The translations under genes and the position numbers were made by a program. A stretch of 64,000 bases of DNA from Marinobacter salexigens. Lineage in GTDB: Bacteria > Pseudomonadota > Gammaproteobacteria > Pseudomonadales > Oleiphilaceae. Shown here one piece after another: positions 17,768 to 27,542 of the stretch (positions within the stretch are counted from its first letter, which is position 1; the number at the start of each line of letters is the position of its first letter). The stretch spans positions 981,594 through 1,045,593 of the forward strand of contig NZ_JAHKPV010000001.1 of NCBI RefSeq assembly GCF_018860765.1. The letters run 5' to 3'. The notes beneath the pieces are model-generated. The model saw only the letters and a list, made by a program, of their open reading frames with translations, was not told where the DNA came from and made no database searches.

Positions 17768-19909
17768 ATGAGAACGGAAATCGCCAGAAATCTGACAGCG
17801 GAAGGGGAGCAAAGTGTACCCGCTCCGATAGAAATTCCGCCGGTGGGTGAAGTGATCAACTTGGATGCCAGCGAAAACTACTTCAACCGAGAGTTGAGCC
17901 AGCTTCAGTTCAATTATCGGGTGTTGAAGCAGGCGCTTGATACCACCCATCCGCTGATTAACCGGTTGATTTTTTGCTGCATTTTTAGCAGCAACATGGA
18001 TGAGTTCTTCGAGATACGAGTAGCTGGCTTGCGTCAGCAGATTAAGTACGGCCGGGAAACTCTGGGCGCTGACGGCATCATGCCTGAACAAGCACTGAGC
18101 GAGATTAGCCGTGTTGCTCATGAGTACATTGATGAGCAGTACGACATTCTGAATCACGTGCTGATTCCGGAGATGGAAAAACAGAATATTCACTTTGTGC
18201 GGCGCCGGGAATGGACGCCAGAGCAAGCAGAGTGGGTGCGCAACTATTTTGAGGATGAAATTCTGCCGGTGGTGAGCCCTATCGGGTTGGACCCATCGCA
18301 CCCGTTTCCCCGTCTGGTGAACAAGAGTTTAAACTTTATTGTTGAGCTTGATGGCAAGGACGCGTTTGGTCGTGAAACCGGTATGGCCATCGTGCCAGCG
18401 CCGCGTTCGCTGCCAAGACTCGTGCGCCTGCCGGATGACGTCTGTAGCGGCGGCGAAAATCTGGTGTTTCTGTCGTCGATGATTCACGCCCACACCGACG
18501 AGCTTTTCCCAGGCATGGAGGTAAAAGGTTGCTATCAATTCCGGCTAACCCGCAACGCCGATCTGGAGCTGGAAGACGACCTTGAAGATTTGGCGTCTGC
18601 TCTGCGCGGTGAGTTGCTCAGCCGTCGTTTTGGCGACGGAGTACGGCTGGAAGTGGCGGATAACTGCCCTCAGGAGTTGGTGCAGTTTTTGTTGACAGAA
18701 TTCGGCCTTGGGCAACGAGATCTGTATCAGGTAAACGGGCCGGTCAACCTCACACGGTTGATGGCCGTGACCGGCTTGGTTGATCGCCAAGATCTGCTGT
18801 ATTCCAGCTTTTCGCCCACCATACCGCGGCAAATTCGTAGCAGAGAAACGTTGTTCGACGCCATTCGAAAACGGCCGATTTTGCTGCATCATCCGTTTCA
18901 GAATTTCAGCCCGGTAGTGGATTTTCTGCGTCAGGCCGCGAAGGATCCGCAGGTGCTGGCAATTCGTCAAACGCTCTACCGCACAGGCGCCAACTCCGAG
19001 ATTGTTGAAGCTTTGGCCGATGCCGCGAAGCGGGGCAAGGAAGTAACGGCGGTTGTTGAGCTGAGGGCACGATTTAGTGAGGCAGAAAACCTGGAACTGG
19101 CAAGCCGGTTGCAGGAGGCCGGGGTGATCGTGGTCTACGGCGTTGTTGGGTACAAAACCCACGCCAAGATGATTCTTATTGTGCGCCGGGAGGAAGGTCG
19201 CCTACGTCGTTATGTGCATTTAGGGACGGGCAATTACCATGCGGTCAACGCGCGGCTGTATACCGATTACAGCTACATGACGTGTGACGAATCCATTGGT
19301 GATGATGTCAATAAGCTGTTCCAGCAGTTAACCGGTATGGGCAAGGCTTTGAAGATTAAAAAGCTGTTCCATGCGCCGTTTACGCTCCACAAACGATTGC
19401 TCAGTCTTATTGAGCGTGAAGCAGAGCTCGGTGAAAAAGGGCGCATCATTATCAAGATCAATGCCCTCACCGAAATTCAGCTTATTAAGGCGCTGTACAG
19501 GGCCTCTCAGGCCGGGGTACAGGTAGACTTGATAGTGCGTGGTATTTGCAGCATCAGGCCCGGGGTTCCGGGGCTTTCGGATAACATTCGTGTGCGCTCC
19601 GTTGTGGGGCGGTTTCTGGAGCATACCCGAGCCTACTATTTTGGTAACGAGGGTAAGCCAGACGTTTACTGTTCAAGCGCGGATTGTATGGAGCGCAACT
19701 TGTTAAGCCGAGTTGAAACTGCCTTCCCTATAGAAGATCCGGAGCTTATAGCGCGAGTGAAGGAAGACTTGGATACCTATCTTGCAGACAACTGTCAGTC
19801 CTGGGTGTTGCAACCAGATGGTGGCTACATTCAGAACCAGCCAGCCGAGGGTGAGGAGCGAGTGGCCTCACAGGTGGTGCTGTTGGAACGCCTGACTGGC
19901 AAAACCTGA
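17768..19909 (+). CDS. ppk: Polyphosphate kinase 1
   Basis: PPK1 (713 aa, normal length) reversibly polymerises the terminal phosphate of ATP into polyphosphate. The N-terminal domain starts with YFNRELSQLQFNYRVL and FSSNMDEFFEIRVAG. The phosphohistidine region VVGYKTHAKMILIVRRE is intact. The C-terminal domains carry HLGTGNYHAVNARLYTDY and the RGICSIRPGVPGLSDNI motif. It follows hemB by 80 bases on the same strand. Confidence 0.95.
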   Translation: MRTEIARNLTAEGEQSVPAPIEIPPVGEVINLDASENYFNRELSQLQFNYRVLKQALDTTHPLINRLIFCCIFSSNMDEFFEIRVAGLRQQIKYGRETLGADGIMPEQALSEISRVAHEYIDEQYDILNHVLIPEMEKQNIHFVRRREWTPEQAEWVRNYFEDEILPVVSPIGLDPSHPFPRLVNKSLNFIVELDGKDAFGRETGMAIVPAPRSLPRLVRLPDDVCSGGENLVFLSSMIHAHTDELFPGMEVKGCYQFRLTRNADLELEDDLEDLASALRGELLSRRFGDGVRLEVADNCPQELVQFLLTEFGLGQRDLYQVNGPVNLTRLMAVTGLVDRQDLLYSSFSPTIPRQIRSRETLFDAIRKRPILLHHPFQNFSPVVDFLRQAAKDPQVLAIRQTLYRTGANSEIVEALADAAKRGKEVTAVVELRARFSEAENLELASRLQEAGVIVVYGVVGYKTHAKMILIVRREEGRLRRYVHLGTGNYHAVNARLYTDYSYMTCDESIGDDVNKLFQQLTGMGKALKIKKLFHAPFTLHKRLLSLIEREAELGEKGRIIIKINALTEIQLIKALYRASQAGVQVDLIVRGICSIRPGVPGLSDNIRVRSVVGRFLEHTRAYYFGNEGKPDVYCSSADCMERNLLSRVETAFPIEDPELIARVKEDLDTYLADNCQSWVLQPDGGYIQNQPAEGEERVASQVVLLERLTGKT

Positions 19910-19932
19910 CATTTTCTAAATGGAGAGAGTAC

Positions 19933-21219
19933 TTGAAAGCAAAGTGGATAATTGCCGGTGCAGGTGTACTGGTTGTCGCTGGTGCAATGCCATGGGTCGT
20001 GGGGTATGTAACTGAGCAGCAGTGGCAGCAGGTGAATCAGGAGTTAAATCAGGCGCAGCCGTTTTTACAGATGCAAACAGAAGACTACCGCCGAGGGTTC
20101 CTTAGTTCGAACTTGAACGGCGCTATAACTGTGTTGAACCCCGAAACCGGCGAGACTCGCCGTATAGACTACCGTGCCGATGTAACCCATGGCATTACCG
20201 GTAGCTTTATGGACTTTGAGCCAGTTGACGGCTGGGCGCCTGAAGGCGCGGACTGGTTTCAAGAGCGACCAAGGCTAACTCTCGAAACGCGCCTTTGGGG
20301 TGTTGCCATACTTGAGTTGGAAGCACCGGCTATTGCGATCAACAATCCTGACAGCGGTGAGTCGTTTAGAACCAGTGGCGGTGTTGCACGTATTGAAATC
20401 AATGATACTGGATCTCAAGCGGAGGCACTGATTGTTTGGCCGCAACTTAGCCTCTCCGGCCCTGAGATGAGTGTTCGCGTTAATGGGTTCCGTGTAGAGC
20501 AGAGCATGGCCCATCTGGAAGGGGATGTTTGGACAGGAAGCATGGAGGCGTCCATAGATTCTGTTGCTTTAACGTCTCCCGAAATGTCCCCGCTAACCAT
20601 AGAAGGTGTCTTTGCCCACAGCAGCACCGAAGCAAAACGGGACGGGCAGCGCCTAGATTCGAAAATGACGATTGAGGCGGAGAAGGTTCTGTTTGAAGAC
20701 GAGGTTTACGGCCCGCATAAACTGGCATTCGCACTCGATAATCTGGACGTAGCGAGTTGGAATATTCTGACTTCAAGCATGACAGACCTGCAAAGTTTGA
20801 CTTTAGCGCCTACTTCCAGCGGCCCTGAAATGTTTGAGAAACAGATGGCGGCCATGGGGCAAGTTACTACGGCTATGCGTGATCTGGCGGCTGCAGGGTT
20901 TTCCGTGGGCTTCTCCGAGCTGACTATGGATACACCTGAGGGCGAGATAACGGGCCATGCAGTTATTCGCCACCCGGAACTCACAGCAGATGAGAAAGCG
21001 GGAATGCTGTTGGTGATGCAGCAGCTAGCCGGGGAAATGAGCTTGAGCGTGCCTTCTGTGCTGGTAGATGACTACCCAGCGGTGCGCTTGCAACTTGCGC
21101 CGCTTGTTAAGCAGGGCTTGTTGGTGCCCGATGGTGACAGGTTGGTGCTGGCGGCTAAGCTGAATGACATGATGGTTGACGTTAACGGCCAGAAAATTCC
21201 GTTGCCGCCGCTGTTCTAA
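19933..21219 (+). CDS. DUF945 (YdgA-like) family protein
   Basis: A 428-aa protein with one N-terminal hydrophobic anchor (about 3-25) and a long exported beta-rich region, as in the YdgA/DUF945 group. Function is unknown; family members are periplasmic or membrane-anchored. The start is a TTG at 19933, preceded by GGAGAG. It follows ppk by 23 bases, so it is probably co-transcribed, and a terminator lies just after it. Confidence 0.75.
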   Translation: MKAKWIIAGAGVLVVAGAMPWVVGYVTEQQWQQVNQELNQAQPFLQMQTEDYRRGFLSSNLNGAITVLNPETGETRRIDYRADVTHGITGSFMDFEPVDGWAPEGADWFQERPRLTLETRLWGVAILELEAPAIAINNPDSGESFRTSGGVARIEINDTGSQAEALIVWPQLSLSGPEMSVRVNGFRVEQSMAHLEGDVWTGSMEASIDSVALTSPEMSPLTIEGVFAHSSTEAKRDGQRLDSKMTIEAEKVLFEDEVYGPHKLAFALDNLDVASWNILTSSMTDLQSLTLAPTSSGPEMFEKQMAAMGQVTTAMRDLAAAGFSVGFSELTMDTPEGEITGHAVIRHPELTADEKAGMLLVMQQLAGEMSLSVPSVLVDDYPAVRLQLAPLVKQGLLVPDGDRLVLAAKLNDMMVDVNGQKIPLPPLF

Positions 21220-21231
21220 GGTAGCGTCAAG

Positions 21232-21258
21232 AAAAAAGCCCCTGCTTGGGGCTTTTTT
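21232..21258. terminator. Bidirectional terminator
   Basis: A hairpin AGCCCC/GGGGCT (21237-21242 with 21248-21253) is flanked by A's on the left and T's on the right. It lies between the convergent DUF945 gene and coaD and fits an intrinsic terminator on both strands. Confidence 0.85.
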
Positions 21259-21275
21259 CTTATACGGCGTTAGGC

Positions 21276-21773
<498 letters not shown>

Positions 21774-21874
21774 TTAATAGGCGCCCAGAATATCAGCATT
21801 TCAGCGCATTCTGTAGACCGACTGAAAGTCCTCCTGCGCCGGTACGTAGCGCTGAGAGTTTCCGTTCGGGCGTT

Positions 21875-23467
21875 TTACGCTTTGAGCCTTTGGGCCAATC
21901 GCGTGCTGTTTCGTGCAGCCAAGGCATACACAGACAGTTGTGGATTGGCGCCTATGCTGGTGGGGAATATCGAGGCGTCGTGTACGCTGAGGTTGCTAAC
22001 CTGATGGTGCTCGCCAAACCCATTGACCACAGATTCTTCAGGGTTGCTTCCCATTCCGCAACCGCCCATTTGGTGTGCGGTGAACAAGCGAACCCGGTGG
22101 GGCTTCATGGAAAAGCCATCGATGGCCGCTTTGGCATCGGCCCAGCTGGAGTACCAGTCAGAGTCCAAATGCATCAACCGTACTTTTTTGGCGCCAGCGG
22201 CAAATTGAATTTCCGCCATGGTGTAGAACGCGTTGCGCAGCCCCTTCCAAAGATAATCACTGATCGGGTAATCCAGCATCGGGCTGCCATCGTCTCGCAA
22301 AGATACTGTGCCGCCGGTGCTGTTTTCGTGAAACCCGTCCCGCACCAGTGCGATAACCGACTGCATCCAGGGTAAGCTAGCCAGATTTTTAGTCTGTTCG
22401 TCGCCATGCCCGGGTACAACACCGGCAGACATGGCCGGGTGCAGCGGTGGCACTTCCAACTTGTAACCTGCGTCCCCATCTACGCCGTCGCGGAAGTTGA
22501 ACTCGTCGGAATAAACCGACTGCGGCGCACCGTAAAACGGATCTACCAATTTCGGCATTTGTGCAACGCTGGCGTTCACCGGGTGAATAAAGGATCGCTT
22601 TCCCAAGCGCTCGTAGGGGTCGGGCAGTTTGGAGCGCAGCAGTAGGCCGGGGGAGCCTATCGCACTGGCGGCAACCACAAAGTGCTTGGCTTTAAGCGTA
22701 ACGGTTATATTGGTGGGCGTAATCCCATCGCTGGCCATTGCTATGGCTTGCAAGGCATCAATTTTGTCCTGTTTCATCACCAGCCGCTCGGCGCGCAGCC
22801 CGTGGTATAGGGTGGCATTATTATCTAGCGCACCGGGAATGGTGGTCATTAATGCACCTTGTTTGGCGTTGGTTGGGCAACCCACGCCACAGTAGCCCAG
22901 ATTCCAGCAGCCTTTGACGTTACGCGGGATCACCTGCCAGCTAAAGCCCAGCTTTTCGCAACCTTGGCGCAATATGTCGTTATTAAGATTGGGCGCCATT
23001 TCCCAAGGTGACATGGAGTGCCGTGCTTCACGGCCTTCAAACCAGGGTGCCATAGCCTGTGGGCTCAGTGCCTCTAGGCCAAACTGCTTAACCCAATAGC
23101 TGAGCGTTGCATCCGGGGTGCGAAAACTGCTGGTCCAGTTCACCGTGGTCGAGCCGCCTACGCAGCGGCCTTGCAAAATCGCAATGGCACCGTCTTTAGT
23201 CGTGCGGCTCATGCCCTCCTGATAGAGATTGGCATAGGACGTAAGTTCGTCCATTTTGAAGTCTTTTTGGTAGTACAGGCGACCCTCTTCTACCAAAATA
23301 ACGGAGAGGCCGCTCTTGGCGAGAATTTCTGCGGTGGTTCCGCCACCTGCGCCCGTACCGACAATAACCACATCCGCTTCTGCCGTGTGGTTCTCGGTCA
23401 GCGTGGCGCCGTCGATGACGTTCCAGCCGGATTCCAGCCCCTGGGCAATGCGATCGTTGAACGACAT
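21875..23467 (-). CDS. GMC-family oxidoreductase (alcohol oxidase/dehydrogenase)
   Basis: A 530-aa FAD enzyme of the glucose-methanol-choline family. The ADP-binding motif VIVGTGAGGGTTAEILA is near residues 34-50. The cysteine-bearing CWNLGYCGVGCPTNAKQG stretch and the C-terminal GGCGMG...SNLSVHDASIFPTSIGANP match long-chain alcohol or sterol-oxidising members. The substrate is not fixed by sequence. It is followed upstream by a Tat-signal protein and an aldehyde dehydrogenase on the same strand, which suggests alcohol to aldehyde to acid conversion. Confidence 0.85.
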   Translation of the reverse strand: MSFNDRIAQGLESGWNVIDGATLTENHTAEADVVIVGTGAGGGTTAEILAKSGLSVILVEEGRLYYQKDFKMDELTSYANLYQEGMSRTTKDGAIAILQGRCVGGSTTVNWTSSFRTPDATLSYWVKQFGLEALSPQAMAPWFEGREARHSMSPWEMAPNLNNDILRQGCEKLGFSWQVIPRNVKGCWNLGYCGVGCPTNAKQGALMTTIPGALDNNATLYHGLRAERLVMKQDKIDALQAIAMASDGITPTNITVTLKAKHFVVAASAIGSPGLLLRSKLPDPYERLGKRSFIHPVNASVAQMPKLVDPFYGAPQSVYSDEFNFRDGVDGDAGYKLEVPPLHPAMSAGVVPGHGDEQTKNLASLPWMQSVIALVRDGFHENSTGGTVSLRDDGSPMLDYPISDYLWKGLRNAFYTMAEIQFAAGAKKVRLMHLDSDWYSSWADAKAAIDGFSMKPHRVRLFTAHQMGGCGMGSNPEESVVNGFGEHHQVSNLSVHDASIFPTSIGANPQLSVYALAARNSTRLAQRLKA

Positions 23468-23523
23468 GATTGGTGGTTTCCCTTTAATAAAAATAACAGC
23501 GGGCTTAATCCGCAGGCTGAAGA

Positions 23524-24159
23524 TCAGGCTTTACGGAATTGCGGCAGGGCTTGAACCGCCCACTCGGGTGGGCCTGGGTAACCGGAAAGGTGCCAGTTCT
23601 CCTGGTAGCCGTAAAACGCCACGTTGCTGATTTTGGTCAGGGCCATGTAGCCATTATTGAACAACCCGATACTGCTTGAGCGCCAGCGTTCGAGAAATCC
23701 GTTGGCCTGTTTCGTGGTGACATTCGGCCAAGGTGACCAAAGCCGTGCGATGGTGACCCGGGTAACGCCTAAGTTGAGCAGATCAAACAGTTGTCTGAGC
23801 TCTTTTTGGTTGGCAGGCCCGAATTTTTGGATACCTGCGTCAATACGCTCGACGGTGCTGGCAATAACCATGCGTCGGGCATTGGCTGGCTCCGGTAGGG
23901 CGGAACCGAGAATGGCCGGTAGCAGAGCTTCGAAGAGTTTGATGTCGTCCGCTGTCAGGAACTGGAACTTGTACCGTGCATCCATGCGTGTTTCAACAGC
24001 GCCTAACCGCCCAGCTGGTGAAGTTGCGCAGCCGCTTAGGCCTGCAGTTACACTAATGGTGCCCAAAAATAAGGCGCCACCCAGCCCGGTACGAAGGAAG
24101 CTGCGCCGGTCCAAAGATATCGAGTCCTGCCCTTCGGGTAGGGTGAGGGGGTCGGTCAT
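23524..24159 (-). CDS. Tat-exported lipoprotein-like partner of the GMC oxidoreductase
   Basis: A 211-aa protein with a twin-arginine signal (DRRSFLRTGLGG at about 17-28) followed by a hydrophobic run and a cysteine in LSGC, a possible lipid attachment site. The mature part is helical with no motif I can name. It resembles the small subunits (gluconate 2-dehydrogenase subunit 3 type) that accompany GMC flavoproteins. It lies 56 bases before the GMC gene, so it probably helps export or anchor that enzyme. Confidence 0.7.
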   Translation of the reverse strand: MTDPLTLPEGQDSISLDRRSFLRTGLGGALFLGTISVTAGLSGCATSPAGRLGAVETRMDARYKFQFLTADDIKLFEALLPAILGSALPEPANARRMVIASTVERIDAGIQKFGPANQKELRQLFDLLNLGVTRVTIARLWSPWPNVTTKQANGFLERWRSSSIGLFNNGYMALTKISNVAFYGYQENWHLSGYPGPPEWAVQALPQFRKA

Positions 24160-24229
24160 AATTGGCTCACTCTTATTTTTAGTATGGCGATTACCGGGGC
24201 TCTATAGCCCCGGCTGCAATGCAAGGCGC

Positions 24230-25675
24230 TTAGCGGATAAAGAATTTGTAGATCATTTTATGGGCGGATGTCCCATAAGGAGGATAAACAAATTTGCCGC
24301 TGTTGAACTTCTGTTTGGCAAAAATAGCTCGTTGGTGCGAGAAGGTCAGGAAGCCTTCCTTGCCATGGTAGTGACCCATGCCTGAATCGCCTACGCCACC
24401 GAAGGGAAGGTCGTCCTGGGCTACGTGCATCAGGGAATCGTTAATGCACATACCCCCCGAGAGAGTGTGATCGATCACTTGCTTTTGCTGGTCGCGGTCG
24501 TAGCCAAAAAAGTACAGGGCCAGAGGTCGCGGGCGGTCGTTAATGAACTGAATCGCCTCATCAAAGTTGCCGTAACTCACAATCGGCAGGATAGGCCCGA
24601 AGATTTCATCCTGCATCAGCTTCATGTCCGGCGTGGTTTTCAATACCAGTGTTACCGGAATCTTATGGGTGCCGTCGCCCATGTTTTCCTGTGCAGGGTT
24701 CATCTCAATCAGCTCGGCGCCTTTAGCTTTGGCGTCCTCAAGATAACCCTTCAGACGCTTGTACTGGCGCTCATTGATAATGGCCGTGTAGTCATCGTTA
24801 TCCCGCAGGGAAGGGTACATTTCCGCAAACTGGGCGCGGAACTCGTCTACGAAAGCCTGAGTGCGGCCGGCCGGGCAAAGTACGTAATCCGGCGCCACAC
24901 AGGTTTGACCTGCGTTGAATGCCTTGCCGAATGCAATACGCTGCGCCGCATCCTCCAAAGGCACGTCTGGAGAAACAATAGCGGGTGATTTGCCGCCCAG
25001 CTCCAGAGTTACGGGTGTTAGGTTCTCGGAAGCGGCCCGCATCACTAACTTGCCTACAGATGTGGAACCGGTGAACAGCATGTGATCGAAAGGCCGTGCG
25101 GAAAAGTCAGCCGCAACGTCGGCTTCGCCATTGATTACGGCCACTAGATCTTCCGGAAAAGTGGCTTCAATTAGTTCTTTGAACAGAGCTGATGTATGTG
25201 GCGTGAATTCGGACATTTTGATCATGGTGCGGTTTCCCGCGGCGAGAGAGGCAACAAGAGGCCCCACAGCCAGATACAGCGGGTAATTCCAAGGCACAAT
25301 CACGCCAACAACGCCTTTCGGCTGGTAGCAGACCTTATTGCTGGCAGGCCGGAAGAGAATGGATACGTGCCGGCGAGAAGGCTTCATCCAGCCTTCGAGG
25401 TTTTTCAAGGTGTAATTAATACCTTGAATGGAAGGCATGACTTCTGCAATGAGTGATTCGTCCCGGGAGCGGCAGGAAAAATCCCGGTCAATGGCATCCA
25501 CAATGCGATCCTGATAGGACAGCAGGGCTTGTTTGAGCCGATTCAGGTTTTCCTGACGCTCCGCCAGCGACGGCGTAGGGTGGTCGTGAAACGCCTTTTT
25601 TTGTACTCCAAACACCCGGTGGGTCTGCTGAATGTGACTATTGCTCTCTGTGAGCTGAACTGCGCTGGCACCCAT
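24230..25675 (-). CDS. calB: Aldehyde dehydrogenase, coniferyl-aldehyde-dehydrogenase type
   Basis: A 481-aa NAD(P)-dependent aldehyde dehydrogenase. The catalytic glutamate is in TLELGGKSPAIV and the catalytic cysteine in NAGQTCVAPDYVL. The nucleotide site is FTGSTSVGKLVM. The PWNYPLYLAVGP segment and the C-terminal hydrophobic end with PPYG fit the class 3/coniferyl group; fatty aldehydes are an equally likely substrate. The ATG at 25675 has a strong GGAGG site; a longer frame to 25753 lacks one. It heads the strand run that includes the Tat protein and GMC oxidase. Confidence 0.88.
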   Translation of the reverse strand: MGASAVQLTESNSHIQQTHRVFGVQKKAFHDHPTPSLAERQENLNRLKQALLSYQDRIVDAIDRDFSCRSRDESLIAEVMPSIQGINYTLKNLEGWMKPSRRHVSILFRPASNKVCYQPKGVVGVIVPWNYPLYLAVGPLVASLAAGNRTMIKMSEFTPHTSALFKELIEATFPEDLVAVINGEADVAADFSARPFDHMLFTGSTSVGKLVMRAASENLTPVTLELGGKSPAIVSPDVPLEDAAQRIAFGKAFNAGQTCVAPDYVLCPAGRTQAFVDEFRAQFAEMYPSLRDNDDYTAIINERQYKRLKGYLEDAKAKGAELIEMNPAQENMGDGTHKIPVTLVLKTTPDMKLMQDEIFGPILPIVSYGNFDEAIQFINDRPRPLALYFFGYDRDQQKQVIDHTLSGGMCINDSLMHVAQDDLPFGGVGDSGMGHYHGKEGFLTFSHQRAIFAKQKFNSGKFVYPPYGTSAHKMIYKFFIR

Positions 25676-25766
25676 GGTGTCCTCCCTTTGGCTCCGCCGT
25701 TTAGCGGCGATAGCCTGATGTATTGTTATGGCGAAAAAACGCTCAATTTGCACTGGAAGGTATTAT

Positions 25767-25782
25767 TAGAGTATATACTCTA
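25767..25782. promoter_or_regulatory. Palindromic operator candidate between aldehyde dehydrogenase and TetR genes
   Basis: TAGAGTATATACTCTA is a perfect 16-base palindrome. It lies in the 177-base gap between two divergent genes, where a TetR protein could control both directions. No other strong palindrome occurs in this gap. Confidence 0.6.
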
Positions 25783-25852
25783 GTGAGTCAAGCAGCTCCA
25801 ATGGCGAATCAGGCCATCTGTGAGCTGTAAAACAACAAACGCCGATGAGCCT

Positions 25853-26533
25853 ATGAAAACCAGAGACAAAATATTGCTGTCGAGTCTTGAGCTGTTTAAT
25901 GAGCAGGGCGAGCGAAACGTAACAACCAATCACATTGCGGCGCATTTGGCGATATCGCCGGGCAACCTCTATTACCACTTTCGCAACAAGTCCGACATTA
26001 TTTACGAGATATTTCAGGAATACGAAAAACTGGTGGACTACTACCTTGATATTCCTGAGGGCCGAGTGCTGACGCTGGACGACATGACGTTTTATCTAGA
26101 ATCGGTGTTTGATGGTCTTTGGAGTTACCGGTTTTTTCATCGAGATCTGGAATACTTGTTAGATAGGGATTCACGTTTGCGCGACGACTACCGCGAATTT
26201 ACCAACCGGTGCCTCGCGGCCATAAGCCTTATTTTCGAAAAGCTGGCAGATGGCGGCATTTTGGAGCCCCAGCCAGAAAGCCTCCGTTCAGCCATGTCGC
26301 TGAATGTTTGGTTGGTTATTACCAATTGGATGGCGTTTCTGAAAACAGCTCATGGGGAGAAAGCGTCCGCCTGCCTGACATTGCGGGAGCTTAAGCAGGG
26401 TATTTATCAGGTATTAACGCTCGAAATACCCTACCTGACGCCAGCGTACCGTGAGCAGGTTATGACGTTGCGGGAAAAATACCGGCCAAAGATGCCTGAA
26501 CAGGAAGGTGCGAGTGAAACTTCGGTGGGTTGA
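25853..26533 (+). CDS. TetR family regulator, divergent from the alcohol-oxidation genes
   Basis: A 226-aa protein with a TetR helix-turn-helix near residues 20-55 (NHIAAHLAISPGNLYYHFRNKSDIIYEIF). The C-terminal domain is aromatic-rich (LWSYRFFHRDLEYLLDRD) and likely binds a ligand. I chose the ATG at 25853. A GTG at 25820 would add 11 residues; neither has a clear ribosome site. Its position suggests that it controls the aldehyde dehydrogenase/GMC genes through the palindrome at 25767-25782. Confidence 0.85.
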   Translation: MKTRDKILLSSLELFNEQGERNVTTNHIAAHLAISPGNLYYHFRNKSDIIYEIFQEYEKLVDYYLDIPEGRVLTLDDMTFYLESVFDGLWSYRFFHRDLEYLLDRDSRLRDDYREFTNRCLAAISLIFEKLADGGILEPQPESLRSAMSLNVWLVITNWMAFLKTAHGEKASACLTLRELKQGIYQVLTLEIPYLTPAYREQVMTLREKYRPKMPEQEGASETSVG

Positions 26534-26693
26534 CTAAGGGTGTACGGGTACTGGGGGGGCAGTGTTGCAACTTTCTGGCTCGGAACTTTTTCAGCAGGGG
26601 GGTGTCACAATGGTCGGCGCAGGGAATTCGGACATTTCCAGCGCCTCCTGAGGGAGTTCTCAGGTTTTAGCACGTCGCAAACCCTGATGTTTT

Positions 26694-26726
26694 ACCGGCC
26701 TGACTTTTTTTCAGGCCGGTTTTTTC
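26694..26726 (+). terminator. Intrinsic terminator
   Basis: A perfect 10-bp stem (26694-26703 with 26711-26720) is followed by a T run on the plus strand. It lies downstream of the TetR gene and next to the convergent ysxC stop. A weaker stem, CCTGAG/CTCAGG followed by TTTT, lies just upstream at about 26646-26668. Confidence 0.8.
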
Positions 26727-26730
26727 ATTC

Positions 26731-27369
26731 CTATCGAAGATCTTCACTGGCGTTTTCCAGCCAGTCTGTCAGTGCCGCCCGGCACTCATCAACACCGCGT
26801 TTTGATGTTGATGAAAACATAACCAAGTGCTCGACACAGGTAAATTCCTGAAGCTTTTTGGAAATTTCCAGCATGGTGGTTTTGGCTTGCCCGAATTTAA
26901 GTTTGTCGGCTTTTGTGGCCAGAATCATCAGCGGCAACTTGTTATGTTCGCACCATTCCACCATCATTTGGTCAAATTCGGTAAGTGGGTGGCGGATATC
27001 CATTACCAAAACCAGACCGCGTAAACACTGACGGTCGTTCAGGTATTGCCCGAGGTGTTTTTGCCAGTCATCTTTCATGTCTCGGGAGACTTTCGCGTAG
27101 CCGTATCCCGGCAGGTCTACTAGCCGAGCATTTTCGCGGTTTAGGGAAAAAAAGTTGATTAAACGCGTGCGCCCTGGCGTTTTACTGGTGCGGGCGAGTT
27201 TGCCGTTGGCAGTAATTGCGTTCATGGCGCTGGACTTTCCTGCGTTTGAGCGTCCGGCGAAAGCCACTTCTGCGCCAGTGTCAGGCGGGCAGTCTTCCAG
27301 TCGGGGCGCGCTTATTAGGAAGCGAGCGCTGTTAAAAGAGATGCTTTTTTGAGTCAGGTCAGAGTCCAC
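26731..27369 (-). CDS. ysxC: Ribosome biogenesis GTPase YsxC/EngB
   Basis: This 212-aa GTPase is needed for large-subunit assembly and cell division in many bacteria. It shows the P-loop [12 protein letters not shown] (about 35-46), switch [13 protein letters not shown], and the guanine motif TKADKLK. The start is a GTG at 27369. It is divergent from the cytochrome c4 gene, an arrangement familiar in Pseudomonas-like genomes. Confidence 0.94.
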   Translation of the reverse strand: MDSDLTQKSISFNSARFLISAPRLEDCPPDTGAEVAFAGRSNAGKSSAMNAITANGKLARTSKTPGRTRLINFFSLNRENARLVDLPGYGYAKVSRDMKDDWQKHLGQYLNDRQCLRGLVLVMDIRHPLTEFDQMMVEWCEHNKLPLMILATKADKLKFGQAKTTMLEISKKLQEFTCVEHLVMFSSTSKRGVDECRAALTDWLENASEDLR

Positions 27370-27390
27370 AGCGGTTGGCTTTCCTTTGGA

Positions 27391-27418
27391 TTTCAGTTAT
27401 CAGGGATTAATGTATAAT
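27391..27418 (+). promoter_or_regulatory. Possible sigma-70 promoter for cytochrome c4
   Basis: A good -10 box TATAAT is at 27413-27418, with a poor -35 (TTTCAG at 27391-27396, spacing 16). It stands 125 bases before the cytochrome c4 start and points toward it. Only the -10 is convincing. Confidence 0.45.
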
Positions 27419-27542
27419 GCTACACCAATTCCGGGCGGTACGCTTGGCGTAACCGCTGTCAGCCTTGGTCTTGAGCCTGACTGAACAGCGCCTGCCAGCT
27501 GCAAACTAAGAATATTTTCGAGATGAGAGAAGCGGAGCGAGC

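Noticed and set aside
18545..19162. Minus-strand frame of 205 codons inside ppk
   Set aside because: Antisense to a highly conserved enzyme; no family signature.
23657..24385. Plus-strand frame of 242 codons opposite the Tat-signal protein
   Set aside because: The minus strand carries a clear twin-arginine protein in an operon context; the plus-strand product looks like a frame shadow.
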